Source of the DNA: Verrucomicrobiota bacterium
GTDB lineage: Bacteria; Verrucomicrobiota; Verrucomicrobiia; Opitutales; Opitutaceae
Assembly: GCA_016222805.1 (NCBI GenBank)
Contig: JACRQG010000005.1
Coordinates: 203,621 to 267,620, forward strand
Length of the DNA: 64,000 bases
Reading direction: 5' to 3'
The notes under the pieces are model-generated. The model did no database searches, was not told the DNA's origin, and was given only the letters and a program-made list of their open reading frames with translations. The position numbers were made by a program, and so were the translations under genes. Shown in pieces: positions 8,170 to 17,102 of the stretch. The stretch's first letter is position 1. The number at the start of each line of letters is the position of its first letter.

Positions 8170-11094
8170 ATGAACCTCCCCCTGTCTTCCGCCCGCCGGC
8201 TTCGCCGCCAGGTCCGCGCCGCCGTGCTGCTCGCGCTCATCTCCACTCCCTGCTTTGCCGATGGTTCCGTCGCCGGCAGCCTGCGCCACGCCACGCACGG
8301 CACGCCCCTGCCGGGCGCCGCCGTGCGGCTGCTCCCGGGCGAACGGGAGGTCGCCACGGATCGCGAGGGTGCCTTCCACCTCTCCAACGTCCCCGCGGGG
8401 ACCTACACCCTCGAGGCCACCTATCTCGGCCTCGAACCCCACCGTGCCACGGTGCGGGTCACCGACGGACAAACCGCCCGCGTCGACGCCCGCCTCGGCG
8501 AAGGCGCGATCGTGATGGAGGCCTTCACGGTGGAGAGTCTCCGCGAGGGCCAGTCTCGCGCCATCAACCAGCAGCGGACCGCCAGCACGATCTCCAACAT
8601 CATTTCCTCCGACGCCATCGGCAACCTGCCCGACCGCACGGTCGGCGAGGCGCTCGCCCGGCTGCCGGGCGTGAACGTCGTCGACGATCAATGGGCCAAC
8701 ATCCGCGGCACTCCGGCGGAACACAATGCCGTCACCCTCGACGGTGATCGCTTCACCACCGCCGGCGGCAGTGTCGATGAAACCTCCGTCCAGTACGACA
8801 ACCGGGCGGTCGATCTCTCCCTTATCCCCGCCGAAATGGTCGGCGGCATCGAGGTGATCAAGGCGCTCAGTCCCGACATGGATGCGGACTCCTTCGGCGG
8901 CACGATCAACCTGGTGTCCCGCAGCGCGTTTGACCTGAAGGAACGAAGCCTTAACGGCAAGTTCGAGTACATCCGCAATTCCTTCCGGCGCCAGCCCGGC
9001 CATTCCGGATCCATCACGTATATGGACGTCCTCGACAAGGCGCGCACGCTTGGCCTGGCCGCGACGCTGACCTACCGGAAGGAGGACCGGATGATCAATG
9101 ATTACGAGTTCGCCTACTACGACGCCGGCGCGCTTCCGGTCGGAACCTCGGGCAGCGGCACCGCGGGCGCCCTCCCGGCGGTCGGAGATCAGGGCATGGA
9201 AGCCTACGACACCCGCCTGAAGTTCCAGACGCTCGAGAAGATCGGCGCCACCGTGAACCTTGACTGGAAAGCGTCGGACGCGACCGAACTCCACCTCCGC
9301 ACCTTCTACCAGGATTCCGACAACCAGGGTGGCCGCTTCCGCAACCGTGTCCGCGCCACCTCACGCTGGAACGCCACCTCCACCGCCGCGCTGCAAAGCG
9401 GGGCCCAAGTCCGGTTCCAAAACTACTTCGAGGACGGAAACCGAGACCAGCAGTCCCTCCGCCTCGGGGTCGAGGGCAAGACCCGCCTGCTTTCCGGAGG
9501 CACGCTGAAGTACGGAATCCGCTACGGCGACTCGGAGGAGACCGCGGAGCGGACCCGGTACATTTTCGACTTTCCGAGTAATACGGAACGCCGGGCCTAC
9601 GGCTGGTCCATCGACCGATCCAACCCGCAGCTTCCGGTGGTCTCGATGACGCACCTCGCCACCGGCCGAAACGGGTTCCTCTACAACCTCACGGATCGCA
9701 AGCTTTCCTCCCTGCGCTTCCTCAACGGCAAGGAGACCGAGGAGGACCTCACCGGTAACCTCGACTACTCGTTCCCGCTCGCCCTGGGCCCACAAGCCGT
9801 CGACTGGAAGGTGGGCGCCAAGATCCGCGGCAAGGACCGCCGCTCCCGTCCCCGCATCCAGGACTTCAGCCCGCCCGCCAGCGCGGTGCCCACGATGGCG
9901 GACTTTCCGGTCTCGACGGAGCCGCAGGGCCTGCTGCGCGGCTCCCAGGCCACGATGGGAACCTACGTCTCCCTCCCGGCCATCGTGCAGTACTACAACG
10001 CCAACCGCGCCAGCTTCGCCGTCCTGCCCGGCTCGGAGATCCGCATCCTCGACGCCCGCACCTACGACGTGAACGAGGATGTCGCCGCCGCCTACGCGAT
10101 GGGCACCACGAAGTTCGGCCGGCTCGAGGTCATCGGCGGCGCCCGCTGGGAACAGACCAAGACCGGCTACAACTGGATTTCCGATCCCCTCGGCGCGTCG
10201 CGCGGCTCGCAGCGCTACGACAACTTCCGTCCCAGCCTGCTCGCCAACTACCGCTTCGACCGCAACGTCGTCGCGCGCTTCGCCTACACCCACACGCTCT
10301 CCCGCCCGGCCTATGGGGACCTCATCCCGTATCGGGCGATTGACGACACCCAGGGCGAGTCCGGCAACGGCGGACTGGAACCCGGCGATTATCCAGAGAC
10401 GAACAAGGTCTACCTCGGCAACGCCAAGCTCAAGGCCCAGCGCTCGGAGAACTTCGACCTCTCGCTCGAATACTACCTGCCGCGCTCCGGCGTGGTGTCC
10501 GCCGCGGTGTTCCGGAAGAACCTTCGCGACGTCATCTTCCGCAGCCAGTGGAAGCTTCCGACCGACCCGTCGACAATCTACTTCCAGGAGCGCAATGGCT
10601 CCTCCGGCCGCGCCACCGGCCTCGAACTGGCCTGGCAGCAGGCGCTCACCTTCCTGCCGAAGCCCCTGGACGGCTTCGGGGTCAACCTGAACGCCACGTT
10701 CATCCGCGGCTCCTCCGTGCTCGACGAACTCGTGCCCGGCACGACGGCTTCCTATCGCGCGCTCTCCGTCGGCTTCCTGCCGGAACAACCCAAGAAGGTT
10801 TTCAACGCCCAGCTCTGGTGGGAGAAGTTCGGATTCACGGCCCGCGTGGCAGTCAACTACATCGACGAATTCGTGCGCACGTCCGGCGGCCTCACTGCCT
10901 TCTCCGTGAACGACGAGGCCACCCGCGTCGATGCCTCGCTCAGCTACCGGCTGAGCAAGCATTTCACCCTCTACCTCGAGGGACGCAACCTGACCAGCGA
11001 GGTCACGTCCTGGTATGCCACGACCAAGAACCGGCCCGAGGACTACACCTACACCGGGGCCATCTACACCGGCGGGGTGAAGTTCCGCTTCTGA
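8170..11094 (+). CDS. TonB-dependent receptor with carboxypeptidase-regulatory-like N-terminal domain
   Basis: The start at 8170 gives a signal peptide ending near CFADG. An extension of about 80 residues of the CarboxypepD_reg-like kind follows (GSLRHATHGTPLPGA, ATDREGAFHLSNVPAGTY). The plug domain has NIISSDAIGNLPDRTVGEAL and LPGVNV, typical of the TonB-Xanth-Caul subgroup of oligosaccharide receptors. The 22-strand barrel ends in the aromatic terminus GGVKFRF. Length is 974 residues. It probably imports an oligosaccharide released by the lyase and GH28 enzymes encoded downstream. A 19-base candidate operator precedes it, and a LacI-type gene follows 114 bases after its stop. Confidence 0.92.
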   Translation: MNLPLSSARRLRRQVRAAVLLALISTPCFADGSVAGSLRHATHGTPLPGAAVRLLPGEREVATDREGAFHLSNVPAGTYTLEATYLGLEPHRATVRVTDGQTARVDARLGEGAIVMEAFTVESLREGQSRAINQQRTASTISNIISSDAIGNLPDRTVGEALARLPGVNVVDDQWANIRGTPAEHNAVTLDGDRFTTAGGSVDETSVQYDNRAVDLSLIPAEMVGGIEVIKALSPDMDADSFGGTINLVSRSAFDLKERSLNGKFEYIRNSFRRQPGHSGSITYMDVLDKARTLGLAATLTYRKEDRMINDYEFAYYDAGALPVGTSGSGTAGALPAVGDQGMEAYDTRLKFQTLEKIGATVNLDWKASDATELHLRTFYQDSDNQGGRFRNRVRATSRWNATSTAALQSGAQVRFQNYFEDGNRDQQSLRLGVEGKTRLLSGGTLKYGIRYGDSEETAERTRYIFDFPSNTERRAYGWSIDRSNPQLPVVSMTHLATGRNGFLYNLTDRKLSSLRFLNGKETEEDLTGNLDYSFPLALGPQAVDWKVGAKIRGKDRRSRPRIQDFSPPASAVPTMADFPVSTEPQGLLRGSQATMGTYVSLPAIVQYYNANRASFAVLPGSEIRILDARTYDVNEDVAAAYAMGTTKFGRLEVIGGARWEQTKTGYNWISDPLGASRGSQRYDNFRPSLLANYRFDRNVVARFAYTHTLSRPAYGDLIPYRAIDDTQGESGNGGLEPGDYPETNKVYLGNAKLKAQRSENFDLSLEYYLPRSGVVSAAVFRKNLRDVIFRSQWKLPTDPSTIYFQERNGSSGRATGLELAWQQALTFLPKPLDGFGVNLNATFIRGSSVLDELVPGTTASYRALSVGFLPEQPKKVFNAQLWWEKFGFTARVAVNYIDEFVRTSGGLTAFSVNDEATRVDASLSYRLSKHFTLYLEGRNLTSEVTSWYATTKNRPEDYTYTGAIYTGGVKFRF

Positions 11095-11208
11095 TCCCGG
11101 GCGCCCCCGGCCGGAATGCAGCCGCGCGCGGCGGGCCCGGCCGGGCGTGATCTCCCGGCGCAATTCCGATTGGCACCGCGGAGGCCGGAATCCACGCTCC
11201 GCGGCGTT

Positions 11209-12258
11209 GTGACGCCTGCTCCCGTCCGCCGAGTCACCCTGCGCGATGTCGCGCTGGCGGCGGGTTGCCATTACAGCACGGTCTCCCTCGCCCTGCGGGA
11301 CCATCCCCGCCTGCCCGCGGAAACCCGCGAACGGGTCCGCCGCGTGGCCCGGCAGCTGGGCTACGTCGCCGATCCCCTGCTCTCGTCGCTGTCGAGCTAC
11401 CGGACGGCCCGCCGTCCGCCCACGTTTCACTCGAACCTGGCGTGGATCACCAACCATCCCACCGCCGACGGCTGGCGGGAGGCCGACGTGTTCCACCACT
11501 ACTACCTCGGCGCCGAGGAACGGGCGCGGGCCCTCGGGTATTCGCTGGAGATTTTTTGGATGCGCGAGCGCGGCATGACTCCCGCCCGCGCCAGCCAGAT
11601 TCTGCGCTCCCGCAACATCACCGGCCTCCTGATCTCGCCCCAGCCGGGCCCCGGTGGCAAACTGGAGCTCGACTGGCCGTCCTTCTCCGCCGTCGCCCTC
11701 GGTTACACCCTCGCCAGCCCTGGCCTGCACCTGGTGAGCACGCACCAGTACCGCTCGATCAAGCTCGCCCTGCAGCGGCTCGCCGAGCGCGGCTACCAGC
11801 GCATCGGGCTGGTCATGCCGGACCTCAGCGACGCCCGCGTCGACCGGAACTGGCTGGCCGGCTACCTCGTCGCGCAACAAGCCCTGCCCCTGCGCCAGCG
11901 TGTGCCGCACCTTTTTCCGTCTGCATGGGACGAGAACGCCTTTGGCGCGTGGCTGCGGCGGCACCGGCCGGACGCCATCGTGACGAAGAACCTCGAAGTG
12001 CTGCCCGCGCTCCGCCGTCTCCGGCGGCGCGTGCCGGAGGATCTCGGGGTGGCCTTCCTGACCCTGCCCCAGGTCGACGGCCGCCTGTCGGGCATCGATG
12101 AGAATCCGCGCGAGGTCGGCGCCGCGGCCGCCGACTACTTGGCCGGCATGATCCACCGCAACGAACGCGGCGTCCCCGCCATGCCGCAACGCGTGCTGAT
12201 CGACGGCTCCTGGATCGAAGGAAGCACGGTGCGGCCGGCGACCCGCACCCTCGCGTAG
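11209..12258 (+). CDS. LacI family transcriptional regulator
   Basis: The N-terminal helix-turn-helix is VTLRDVALAAGCHYSTVSLALRD split across residues 8-30, followed by the hinge region. The rest is a periplasmic-binding-protein-like ligand domain of about 280 residues. The GTG at 11209 is chosen because it puts the DNA-binding domain directly at the N-terminus; an ATG at 11116 would add about 31 residues of low-complexity sequence. It probably represses the TonB receptor, lyase and GH28 genes through the dyad found at 8074 and 13418, and its inducer would then be a sugar or uronate. Both points are inference. Confidence 0.88.
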   Translation: MTPAPVRRVTLRDVALAAGCHYSTVSLALRDHPRLPAETRERVRRVARQLGYVADPLLSSLSSYRTARRPPTFHSNLAWITNHPTADGWREADVFHHYYLGAEERARALGYSLEIFWMRERGMTPARASQILRSRNITGLLISPQPGPGGKLELDWPSFSAVALGYTLASPGLHLVSTHQYRSIKLALQRLAERGYQRIGLVMPDLSDARVDRNWLAGYLVAQQALPLRQRVPHLFPSAWDENAFGAWLRRHRPDAIVTKNLEVLPALRRLRRRVPEDLGVAFLTLPQVDGRLSGIDENPREVGAAAADYLAGMIHRNERGVPAMPQRVLIDGSWIEGSTVRPATRTLA

Positions 12259-12285
12259 CCCGTTTCTGGCGTTCCCGCGTGGGAA

Positions 12286-12527
12286 GCGGGGCGGCCTCGC
12301 CCCGCGACTCCCGCCGGCGACACGCCAGCCCGCGCGGCGGGGTCGCCGCGCCCACAGACATCGCGAATTCCTGACGTAGTGCCCAAGCCATGAAGCGGGC
12401 GCAGCCGAGCAGCGGCACGCGTCACCGAACGTCGAACTTGTCCTCCCGCGTTGTAGGCGGGGCGACCTCGCCCCGCGACTCCCGCCGGCGACACGCCAGC
12501 CCGCGCGGCGGAGTCGCCGCGCCCACA
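12286..12527. repeat. Pair of 71-base REP-like double-hairpin repeats
   Basis: Two copies, 12286-12356 and 12457-12527, are nearly identical (two clear differences) and in direct orientation 171 bases apart. Each carries two GC hairpins: GCGGGGCG...CGCCCCGC at the left and GCGCGGCG...CGCCGCGC at the right. They fill the gap between the LacI gene and the convergent lyase gene. They could act as attenuators or as targets of a REP-associated transposase; no such transposase is in the window. No gene is seen in the gap. Confidence 0.8.
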
Positions 12528-12549
12528 ACTGCCCCCGCTCCGCCCGGCC

Positions 12550-13347
12550 CTATCGCAGCTGCAGTCCTTCGCGCGTCGCCGCGAACCGAATTGCGTCGTA
12601 GTACAACGTCGCCGCCCCCAGGCCCGGCGCCGCATCGCGATAGATGCCGAACCGCGGCTGCGTGTCGATGTGCCCGAGCCCATGGCAGACGTAGCCCATG
12701 ATCCCCTGGTAGCGGCCCAGTCGCTCCCCATCGATCCACACCTCCACGAAGCCACGGGCGTCGTGCGCCGGCCGGGTGTGCACCACGATCTCATGCCACC
12801 GACCCGGCACGATCGGCCGCACGCCCAGCTCGTGCCGGGAGTGATCGCAGTCCACCGATGACGCGACCAGGGCGGCCAGTTCCCGACCCCCTCGCAGGTA
12901 GAGCGCGAACGCCGGGCTCGCCTTCTCGCAGTGCTTCACGCCGGGCGCCAGCTGTGGCGGTCGCGGGCGCACGTTTTCCTTGAACTGATGGATCAGCGTG
13001 CGCGGACCGCCGGTCGGAAAATCCGCCGGCACCCGCAGCGCAAAGGCGTACCACACCTCCTCGCCAAGACGCACCTCCACGGGGCGCAAGGTCAGTTCGA
13101 AGCGCTCGGTGAGATTGCCCTGCCGCCCCTGCATCGCGTTGTCGCCGGGTTCCACCGTCACCTTCAGGCAACGCCCCCCGTGAAACGCCGGCACCTCCGC
13201 GGTCGTCACCGCGCGGCCCGGCTGCGGTCCGGAGGGACGCCAGCGTGCGCCGTCGACTGCGGATGCTTCAAAATCATCCCTCGCCGGTTCGCGGGCCATC
13301 GCCGGACTCGCCACGAGCAGACAGAGCGGAAAGAGCGCCACGCGCAT
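12550..13347 (-). CDS. Heparin lyase I / PL20-like polysaccharide lyase family protein
   Basis: The start at 13347 gives a signal peptide (MRVALFPLCLLVASPAMA); upstream in-frame codons cross the intergenic region. The 265-residue mature form matches the beta-jelly-roll layout of the polysaccharide-lyase family that includes glucuronan lyase and heparin lyase I. The motifs are FHGGRCLKVTVEPGD near residue 60, WYAFALRVPADFP near residue 115, the QFKE strand, and RWHEIVVHTRP with GFVEVWIDGE near residues 190-215. It is likely secreted or periplasmic and would cleave an acidic glycan by beta-elimination. The substrate is not predictable from the sequence. It is divergent from a GH28 gene and shares the candidate operator at 13418. 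Confidence 0.78.
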   Translation of the reverse strand: MRVALFPLCLLVASPAMAREPARDDFEASAVDGARWRPSGPQPGRAVTTAEVPAFHGGRCLKVTVEPGDNAMQGRQGNLTERFELTLRPVEVRLGEEVWYAFALRVPADFPTGGPRTLIHQFKENVRPRPPQLAPGVKHCEKASPAFALYLRGGRELAALVASSVDCDHSRHELGVRPIVPGRWHEIVVHTRPAHDARGFVEVWIDGERLGRYQGIMGYVCHGLGHIDTQPRFGIYRDAAPGLGAATLYYDAIRFAATREGLQLR

Positions 13348-13417
13348 GAAGCCAGTGGAGCGGGTCGATCCTTCCAGGACAATCCCGCAGCGCAATTGCG
13401 GCACCGCCCGGGCGGGA

Positions 13418-13436
13418 TTCAACAGCTTGAGTAAGG
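13418..13436. promoter_or_regulatory. Candidate LacI-type operator between lyase and GH28 genes
   Basis: TTCAACAGCTTGAGTAAGG, differing by one base from 8074-8092, sits in the divergent promoter region. It is 70 bases from the lyase start and 146 bases from the GH28 start. It contains the same TCAA-N4-TTGA dyad. Its recurrence in front of functionally linked genes is the evidence for a regulatory site. Confidence 0.5.
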
Positions 13437-13582
13437 CCGCCATCGCGTTCCCGCCCGCCCGGGCGCAAGACCGACTCCACCAGATTCAACCTCGCCGGCC
13501 GGAGAAGCGGCCCGCCATTGGGCGGCGGGGCCCGGAAGTCTCGCCCCCCTCGCGGATCCACAACTCCCACCGTCGGCTGACG

Positions 13583-15016
13583 ATGATCCTCCACGTCTCC
13601 CCCATGCCCTTGCCGCCACCCGCGCCTCCGCCCTTCGCTCCCCGCCTCTCGCGGCGCCGGTTCCTCGGCGTCGTCGGTGGCGGCGCCGCAGGGTTCCTCG
13701 CAACCTCCTCCGTCGCCGCCCCGCCTGCCGCCCCGTGGCCGGACCTGGCGAGCCTGCCTGAGCGCCTGCCGCCGCCCCGAATCCCGTCCCGCCAGTTGCG
13801 CCTCGATGCGCTCGGCGCGTCCGCGAACGGCACGGCGGATGCCCTCCCCGCCCTGCGGAAGGGACTCCAGGAACTGGCCCGCGCCGGCGGCGGACGGCTG
13901 ATCGTGCCCCCCGGCACGTGGCGGCTCGACGGACCGATCCACCTGACCAGCGGCATCAATCTGCACCTGGATGAAGGCGCCGTGCTGCGCTTCACTCCGA
14001 ATCCGCCGCTCTACCTGCCGCCCGTCCTGACCCGCTTCGAGGGCACGGAGCTCTTCAACCACTCGCCCTGCCTCTACGCCTACCAGGCCCATCACATTGC
14101 CATCACCGGCCGCGGGATCATCGATGGCAACGGCGCCAAGGTCTGCACCGAGTGGCGCCAGCAACAGCGCCCGGACCGCGACCGGCTGCGGGCCATGGGA
14201 GCCGAAGGAGTGCCCGTCGCCCAGCGCGTCTTCGGGGCCGGCCATTTCCTGCGCTACGGCCTGATCCAGTTCTTCGGCTGCTCCCAGGTGCTGCTCGAGG
14301 ACTTCACCGCCCTCAATTCGCCGTTCTGGTGCATCCACACCGTCGCGTGCTCGCAGGTGCGTGCCCGGCGCCTGCGCGTGGAGGGCGACCACCTCAACAA
14401 CGACTGCTTCGATCCGGAGTCCTCGTCCGAGGTCCTGATCGAGGACTGCTTCTTCCGGAGCGGCGATGACTGCATCGCGATCAAGTCCGGCCGCGATCAG
14501 GACGGGTGGAGGCTTGGCCGGCCCTCCGAGGACATCCTGATCCGCAACTGCGAGCTTCACAGCACCGGGGCCGCGGCCATCGCCATCGGCAGCGAAATGT
14601 CGGGCGGGGTCCGGCGGGTGCGGGTGGAGAACTGCCGGATCGGGCGCGCCCGCCAGGGGTTCAACTGCAAGGGCAACCTCGACCGCGGCGGCGTGGTCGA
14701 ACAGGTGCGCGTCCGCGGCCTCACGGCGGAGTCGGTGGACGAGTTTATCCAGCTTACCCTCGACTATCAGGGGCTGCGGGTCGGCGGCCATGCCCCGCGG
14801 TTTCGCGATTTCGAATTTCGCGGCCTGCACTGCCGCGAAGCCGTGACCGGGTTCTCGGCGCTGGGAGTCGCGGGCGCGGAGTTTGCCGACCTTCGCCTGG
14901 AGGACGTGACGGTGGACCGGGCCCGACAGCCGACCGTGATCCGGCATGCCCGATCGCTGCGTTTCGATCGCGTCCGGATCAACGGCACCGAGATGCGCCC
15001 CCCGCCCGCCGGCTGA
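13583..15016 (+). CDS. Glycoside hydrolase family 28 (polygalacturonase-like), Tat-exported
   Basis: A twin-arginine signal (SRRRFLGVVGG) precedes a right-handed beta-helix. The GH28 acidic residues are visible as NNDCFDP and SGDDCIAIKSG, followed by IGSEMSGGVRRV and the FNCKGN loop where other members have R-I-K. Length is 477 residues. It would hydrolyse alpha-linked galacturonate or a related uronide outside the cytoplasmic membrane. A second ATG at 13604 is possible. It is followed after 4 bases by a NagB-like gene and lies divergent from a polysaccharide lyase. Confidence 0.88.
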   Translation: MILHVSPMPLPPPAPPPFAPRLSRRRFLGVVGGGAAGFLATSSVAAPPAAPWPDLASLPERLPPPRIPSRQLRLDALGASANGTADALPALRKGLQELARAGGGRLIVPPGTWRLDGPIHLTSGINLHLDEGAVLRFTPNPPLYLPPVLTRFEGTELFNHSPCLYAYQAHHIAITGRGIIDGNGAKVCTEWRQQQRPDRDRLRAMGAEGVPVAQRVFGAGHFLRYGLIQFFGCSQVLLEDFTALNSPFWCIHTVACSQVRARRLRVEGDHLNNDCFDPESSSEVLIEDCFFRSGDDCIAIKSGRDQDGWRLGRPSEDILIRNCELHSTGAAAIAIGSEMSGGVRRVRVENCRIGRARQGFNCKGNLDRGGVVEQVRVRGLTAESVDEFIQLTLDYQGLRVGGHAPRFRDFEFRGLHCREAVTGFSALGVAGAEFADLRLEDVTVDRARQPTVIRHARSLRFDRVRINGTEMRPPPAG

Positions 15017-15020
15017 GATC

Positions 15021-15824
15021 ATGCGCCGCTCCGCACCCCTCTTCCGCACCACGGCCGGACGGCTCGCGGTGGAGGTGTATCGGGATCCCGCTCACGCCGC
15101 GTCCGCGGCGGCCACCCTCTGCCTCCGGCAGCTCCGGCGGACGATTTCGGCCCGGGGCAGCGCGCGGATCGCCTTCGGCGGTGACCCGGCCCCCGCCGCG
15201 GTGTTCGCCCACCTGATCCTACGGGCGCGCGCCGGCCGGCCCTTGCCGTGGTCCGCCGTCCAGGTGGTGCCGCTCGAGGAGTTCGAAGGACTCGAACCCG
15301 CGGATCCCCGCAGCGCCGCCGCCCGGCTCCACGCGCAGTTTCCGCACGCGCTGCCGGCACCGCACTTCGTTCCGCTGCCCCTTCCCGATCCGCCCGGCGC
15401 CGCGATCCCGGATGAGTTCACTCCCCTGCGTGCCGGAGAACGCCTCGACCTCGTCTGCCTCGAAGTCGGGGACCAGGGGCGGCTGGGTTTCAATCTCCCG
15501 ACCGTGGCGGATTTCGCCGACCCGGCGACGGTGAAGCGGGTTGCCCTGCCGCCCGGACTCCGCGCGGCGGGGCGGGACGATTCGCGTCACCTCCCGCTCG
15601 CCCCGGCGCCAAGCCACGGGCGCACCCTGTCCCTTCCCGTGCTGCGCTCCGCCCACCGACTGGTGGCCCTGGCCTGTGGCGCGGACCGAGCGACCCTCGT
15701 CCGCGCCGTGGTACAGAGCCCGATCACGACCGCGTGCCCGGCCACGATGCTGCGGCTCCACCCGCAAGCGTGCCTGATGCTCGATCTCTCCTCCTCCACC
15801 CTCGCGTTTCCCTCACTCGCCTGA
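15021..15824 (+). CDS. NagB/6-phosphogluconolactonase-fold protein lacking the deaminase catalytic residues
   Basis: The 267-residue protein keeps the overall NagB order: N-terminal Rossmann-like half, a LEEFEGL segment matching the LDEYxGL of glucosamine-6-phosphate deaminase, a GDQGRLGFNLP segment matching GxDGHIAFNEP, and a late PATMLRLHP matching PASxLQxHP. The key acids and base are replaced: D72 by Glu, D141 by Gln, H143 by Arg and E148 by Leu (E. coli numbering by alignment). It is therefore unlikely to deaminate glucosamine-6-phosphate. It may bind a sugar phosphate or catalyse something else. It follows the GH28 gene by 4 bases, so the two are probably co-transcribed. Confidence 0.72.
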   Translation: MRRSAPLFRTTAGRLAVEVYRDPAHAASAAATLCLRQLRRTISARGSARIAFGGDPAPAAVFAHLILRARAGRPLPWSAVQVVPLEEFEGLEPADPRSAAARLHAQFPHALPAPHFVPLPLPDPPGAAIPDEFTPLRAGERLDLVCLEVGDQGRLGFNLPTVADFADPATVKRVALPPGLRAAGRDDSRHLPLAPAPSHGRTLSLPVLRSAHRLVALACGADRATLVRAVVQSPITTACPATMLRLHPQACLMLDLSSSTLAFPSLA

Positions 15825-15875
15825 CTCCCGCCTTCCGGCGGCCGGCCGGCACCCACTCCCCTTTCCTTCCGCCTC

Positions 15876-17102
15876 ATGACTGCTCTCCGCTCCCTCACCT
15901 GGATCGCCCTCGGCTGCCTCGTCGCCCGCGGCGCTGACCAACCGGAACGCCTCATCCTCAACCTGACCGCGCAGCCGGCCACCAGCATCGCGATCACCTG
16001 GCGCACCTCCGGTCCGCACCCCGACGCCCGCGTCGAGATCGCCGTCGCCACCGACACAGCCGAGTTTGCTCAGCAGGCCCGCACCGTTCCCGCCCGCAGC
16101 GAGGTGTTCGCGCCGGACCGCGGGGCGCCGGTGCATCATCATTCGGCCCTCCTTGACGGCCTCACCCCGGCCACTCGTTACGCCTACCGGGTTGGGCACG
16201 CGAAGGAATGGAGCGAATGGAACCAGTTCGAGACCGCCGCCGCTGCGACCGCCCCCTTCCGGTTCGTCTGGTTTGGCGATCCCCAGGACAACATCGCGGA
16301 GCACTGTTCGCGAACGTTCCGGGAGGCCGCCCGCGCCGCCGGCGATGCCCGGCTGTGGCTGTTCTCCGGCGACCTCTGTTCGGAACCAGAGGACGGGCGC
16401 TGGGGCGAGCTGTTCCAGGCCGCCGGTTTTGTCTTCCGGCAGGTGCCGGTCCTGATGACGCCGGGCAACCACGACCTCGCCTACTTGAGGAAGGACGGCG
16501 CCATCGTGCTCGACGAGAAAGGCAAGAAGAAGCGCGGCCGGGAGGTGTCGGCGATCTGGCGCGCCCACCTGACCCTGCCCGAAAACGGTCCCCCGGGAGA
16601 GGCCGAGACCTCCTATCTGGTCGACTACCAGGGGGTGCGCTTCGTTCTGATCAACAGCAACGCCCCCCTCGAGGCCAAGGCCGCCTGGCTCGATCGCGTG
16701 CTCACGGAGAACCGCCAGCCGTGGTCGATCGTGGCGTTCCACCATCCGCTGTACTCCTCCGGCCGCACGCGGGACGACAAGGCGACCCGCGCCGCCTTCG
16801 AGCCGATATTCGACCGCCACGCCGTGGACCTCGTCCTCACCGGGCACGACCATGCCTACGCGCGCTCCCACAAGCTGCAGGCGGGAAAGATCGTCCCGGC
16901 CGCCGCTCGGGGCACCGTCTACGTCGTCTCCTCGAGCGGTCCCAAGACCTACGCGGCCCAGCCCCTCTACCATCACCTGATGGCGAAGACCGGCGAGGGA
17001 CTGATGCTCTTCCATCCCATCACCGTCGACGGGCGCACCCTGCGCTTCGAGGCCCGCACCGCCGCCGGCAACCTCCATGATGCCTTCACGCTCACCAAGT
17101 AG
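15876..17102 (+). CDS. Secreted metallophosphoesterase, purple-acid-phosphatase-like
   Basis: There is a signal peptide (about residues 1-20) and an N-terminal fibronectin-III-like domain (about 22-115, LNLTAQPATSIAITWRT). A calcineurin-type phosphoesterase domain follows. All five metal-binding blocks are visible: WFGDPQDN, FSGDLCSE, PGNHDLAY, AFHHPLYSSG and LTGHDHAYAR. It should hydrolyse phosphate esters in the periplasm or outside the cell. The next gene starts inside its 3' end, an overlap of 26 bases in another frame, suggesting translational coupling. Confidence 0.87.
   Translation: MTALRSLTWIALGCLVARGADQPERLILNLTAQPATSIAITWRTSGPHPDARVEIAVATDTAEFAQQARTVPARSEVFAPDRGAPVHHHSALLDGLTPATRYAYRVGHAKEWSEWNQFETAAAATAPFRFVWFGDPQDNIAEHCSRTFREAARAAGDARLWLFSGDLCSEPEDGRWGELFQAAGFVFRQVPVLMTPGNHDLAYLRKDGAIVLDEKGKKKRGREVSAIWRAHLTLPENGPPGEAETSYLVDYQGVRFVLINSNAPLEAKAAWLDRVLTENRQPWSIVAFHHPLYSSGRTRDDKATRAAFEPIFDRHAVDLVLTGHDHAYARSHKLQAGKIVPAAARGTVYVVSSSGPKTYAAQPLYHHLMAKTGEGLMLFHPITVDGRTLRFEARTAAGNLHDAFTLTK

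Noticed and set aside
12286..12527. Possible CRISPR array
   Set aside because: Only two copies are present, each is a 71-base double hairpin, and there is no spacer series and no cas gene.
9361..12528. Long minus-strand open frame (1055 codons)
   Set aside because: It is antisense to the TonB receptor and LacI genes, with low-complexity composition and no domain features.
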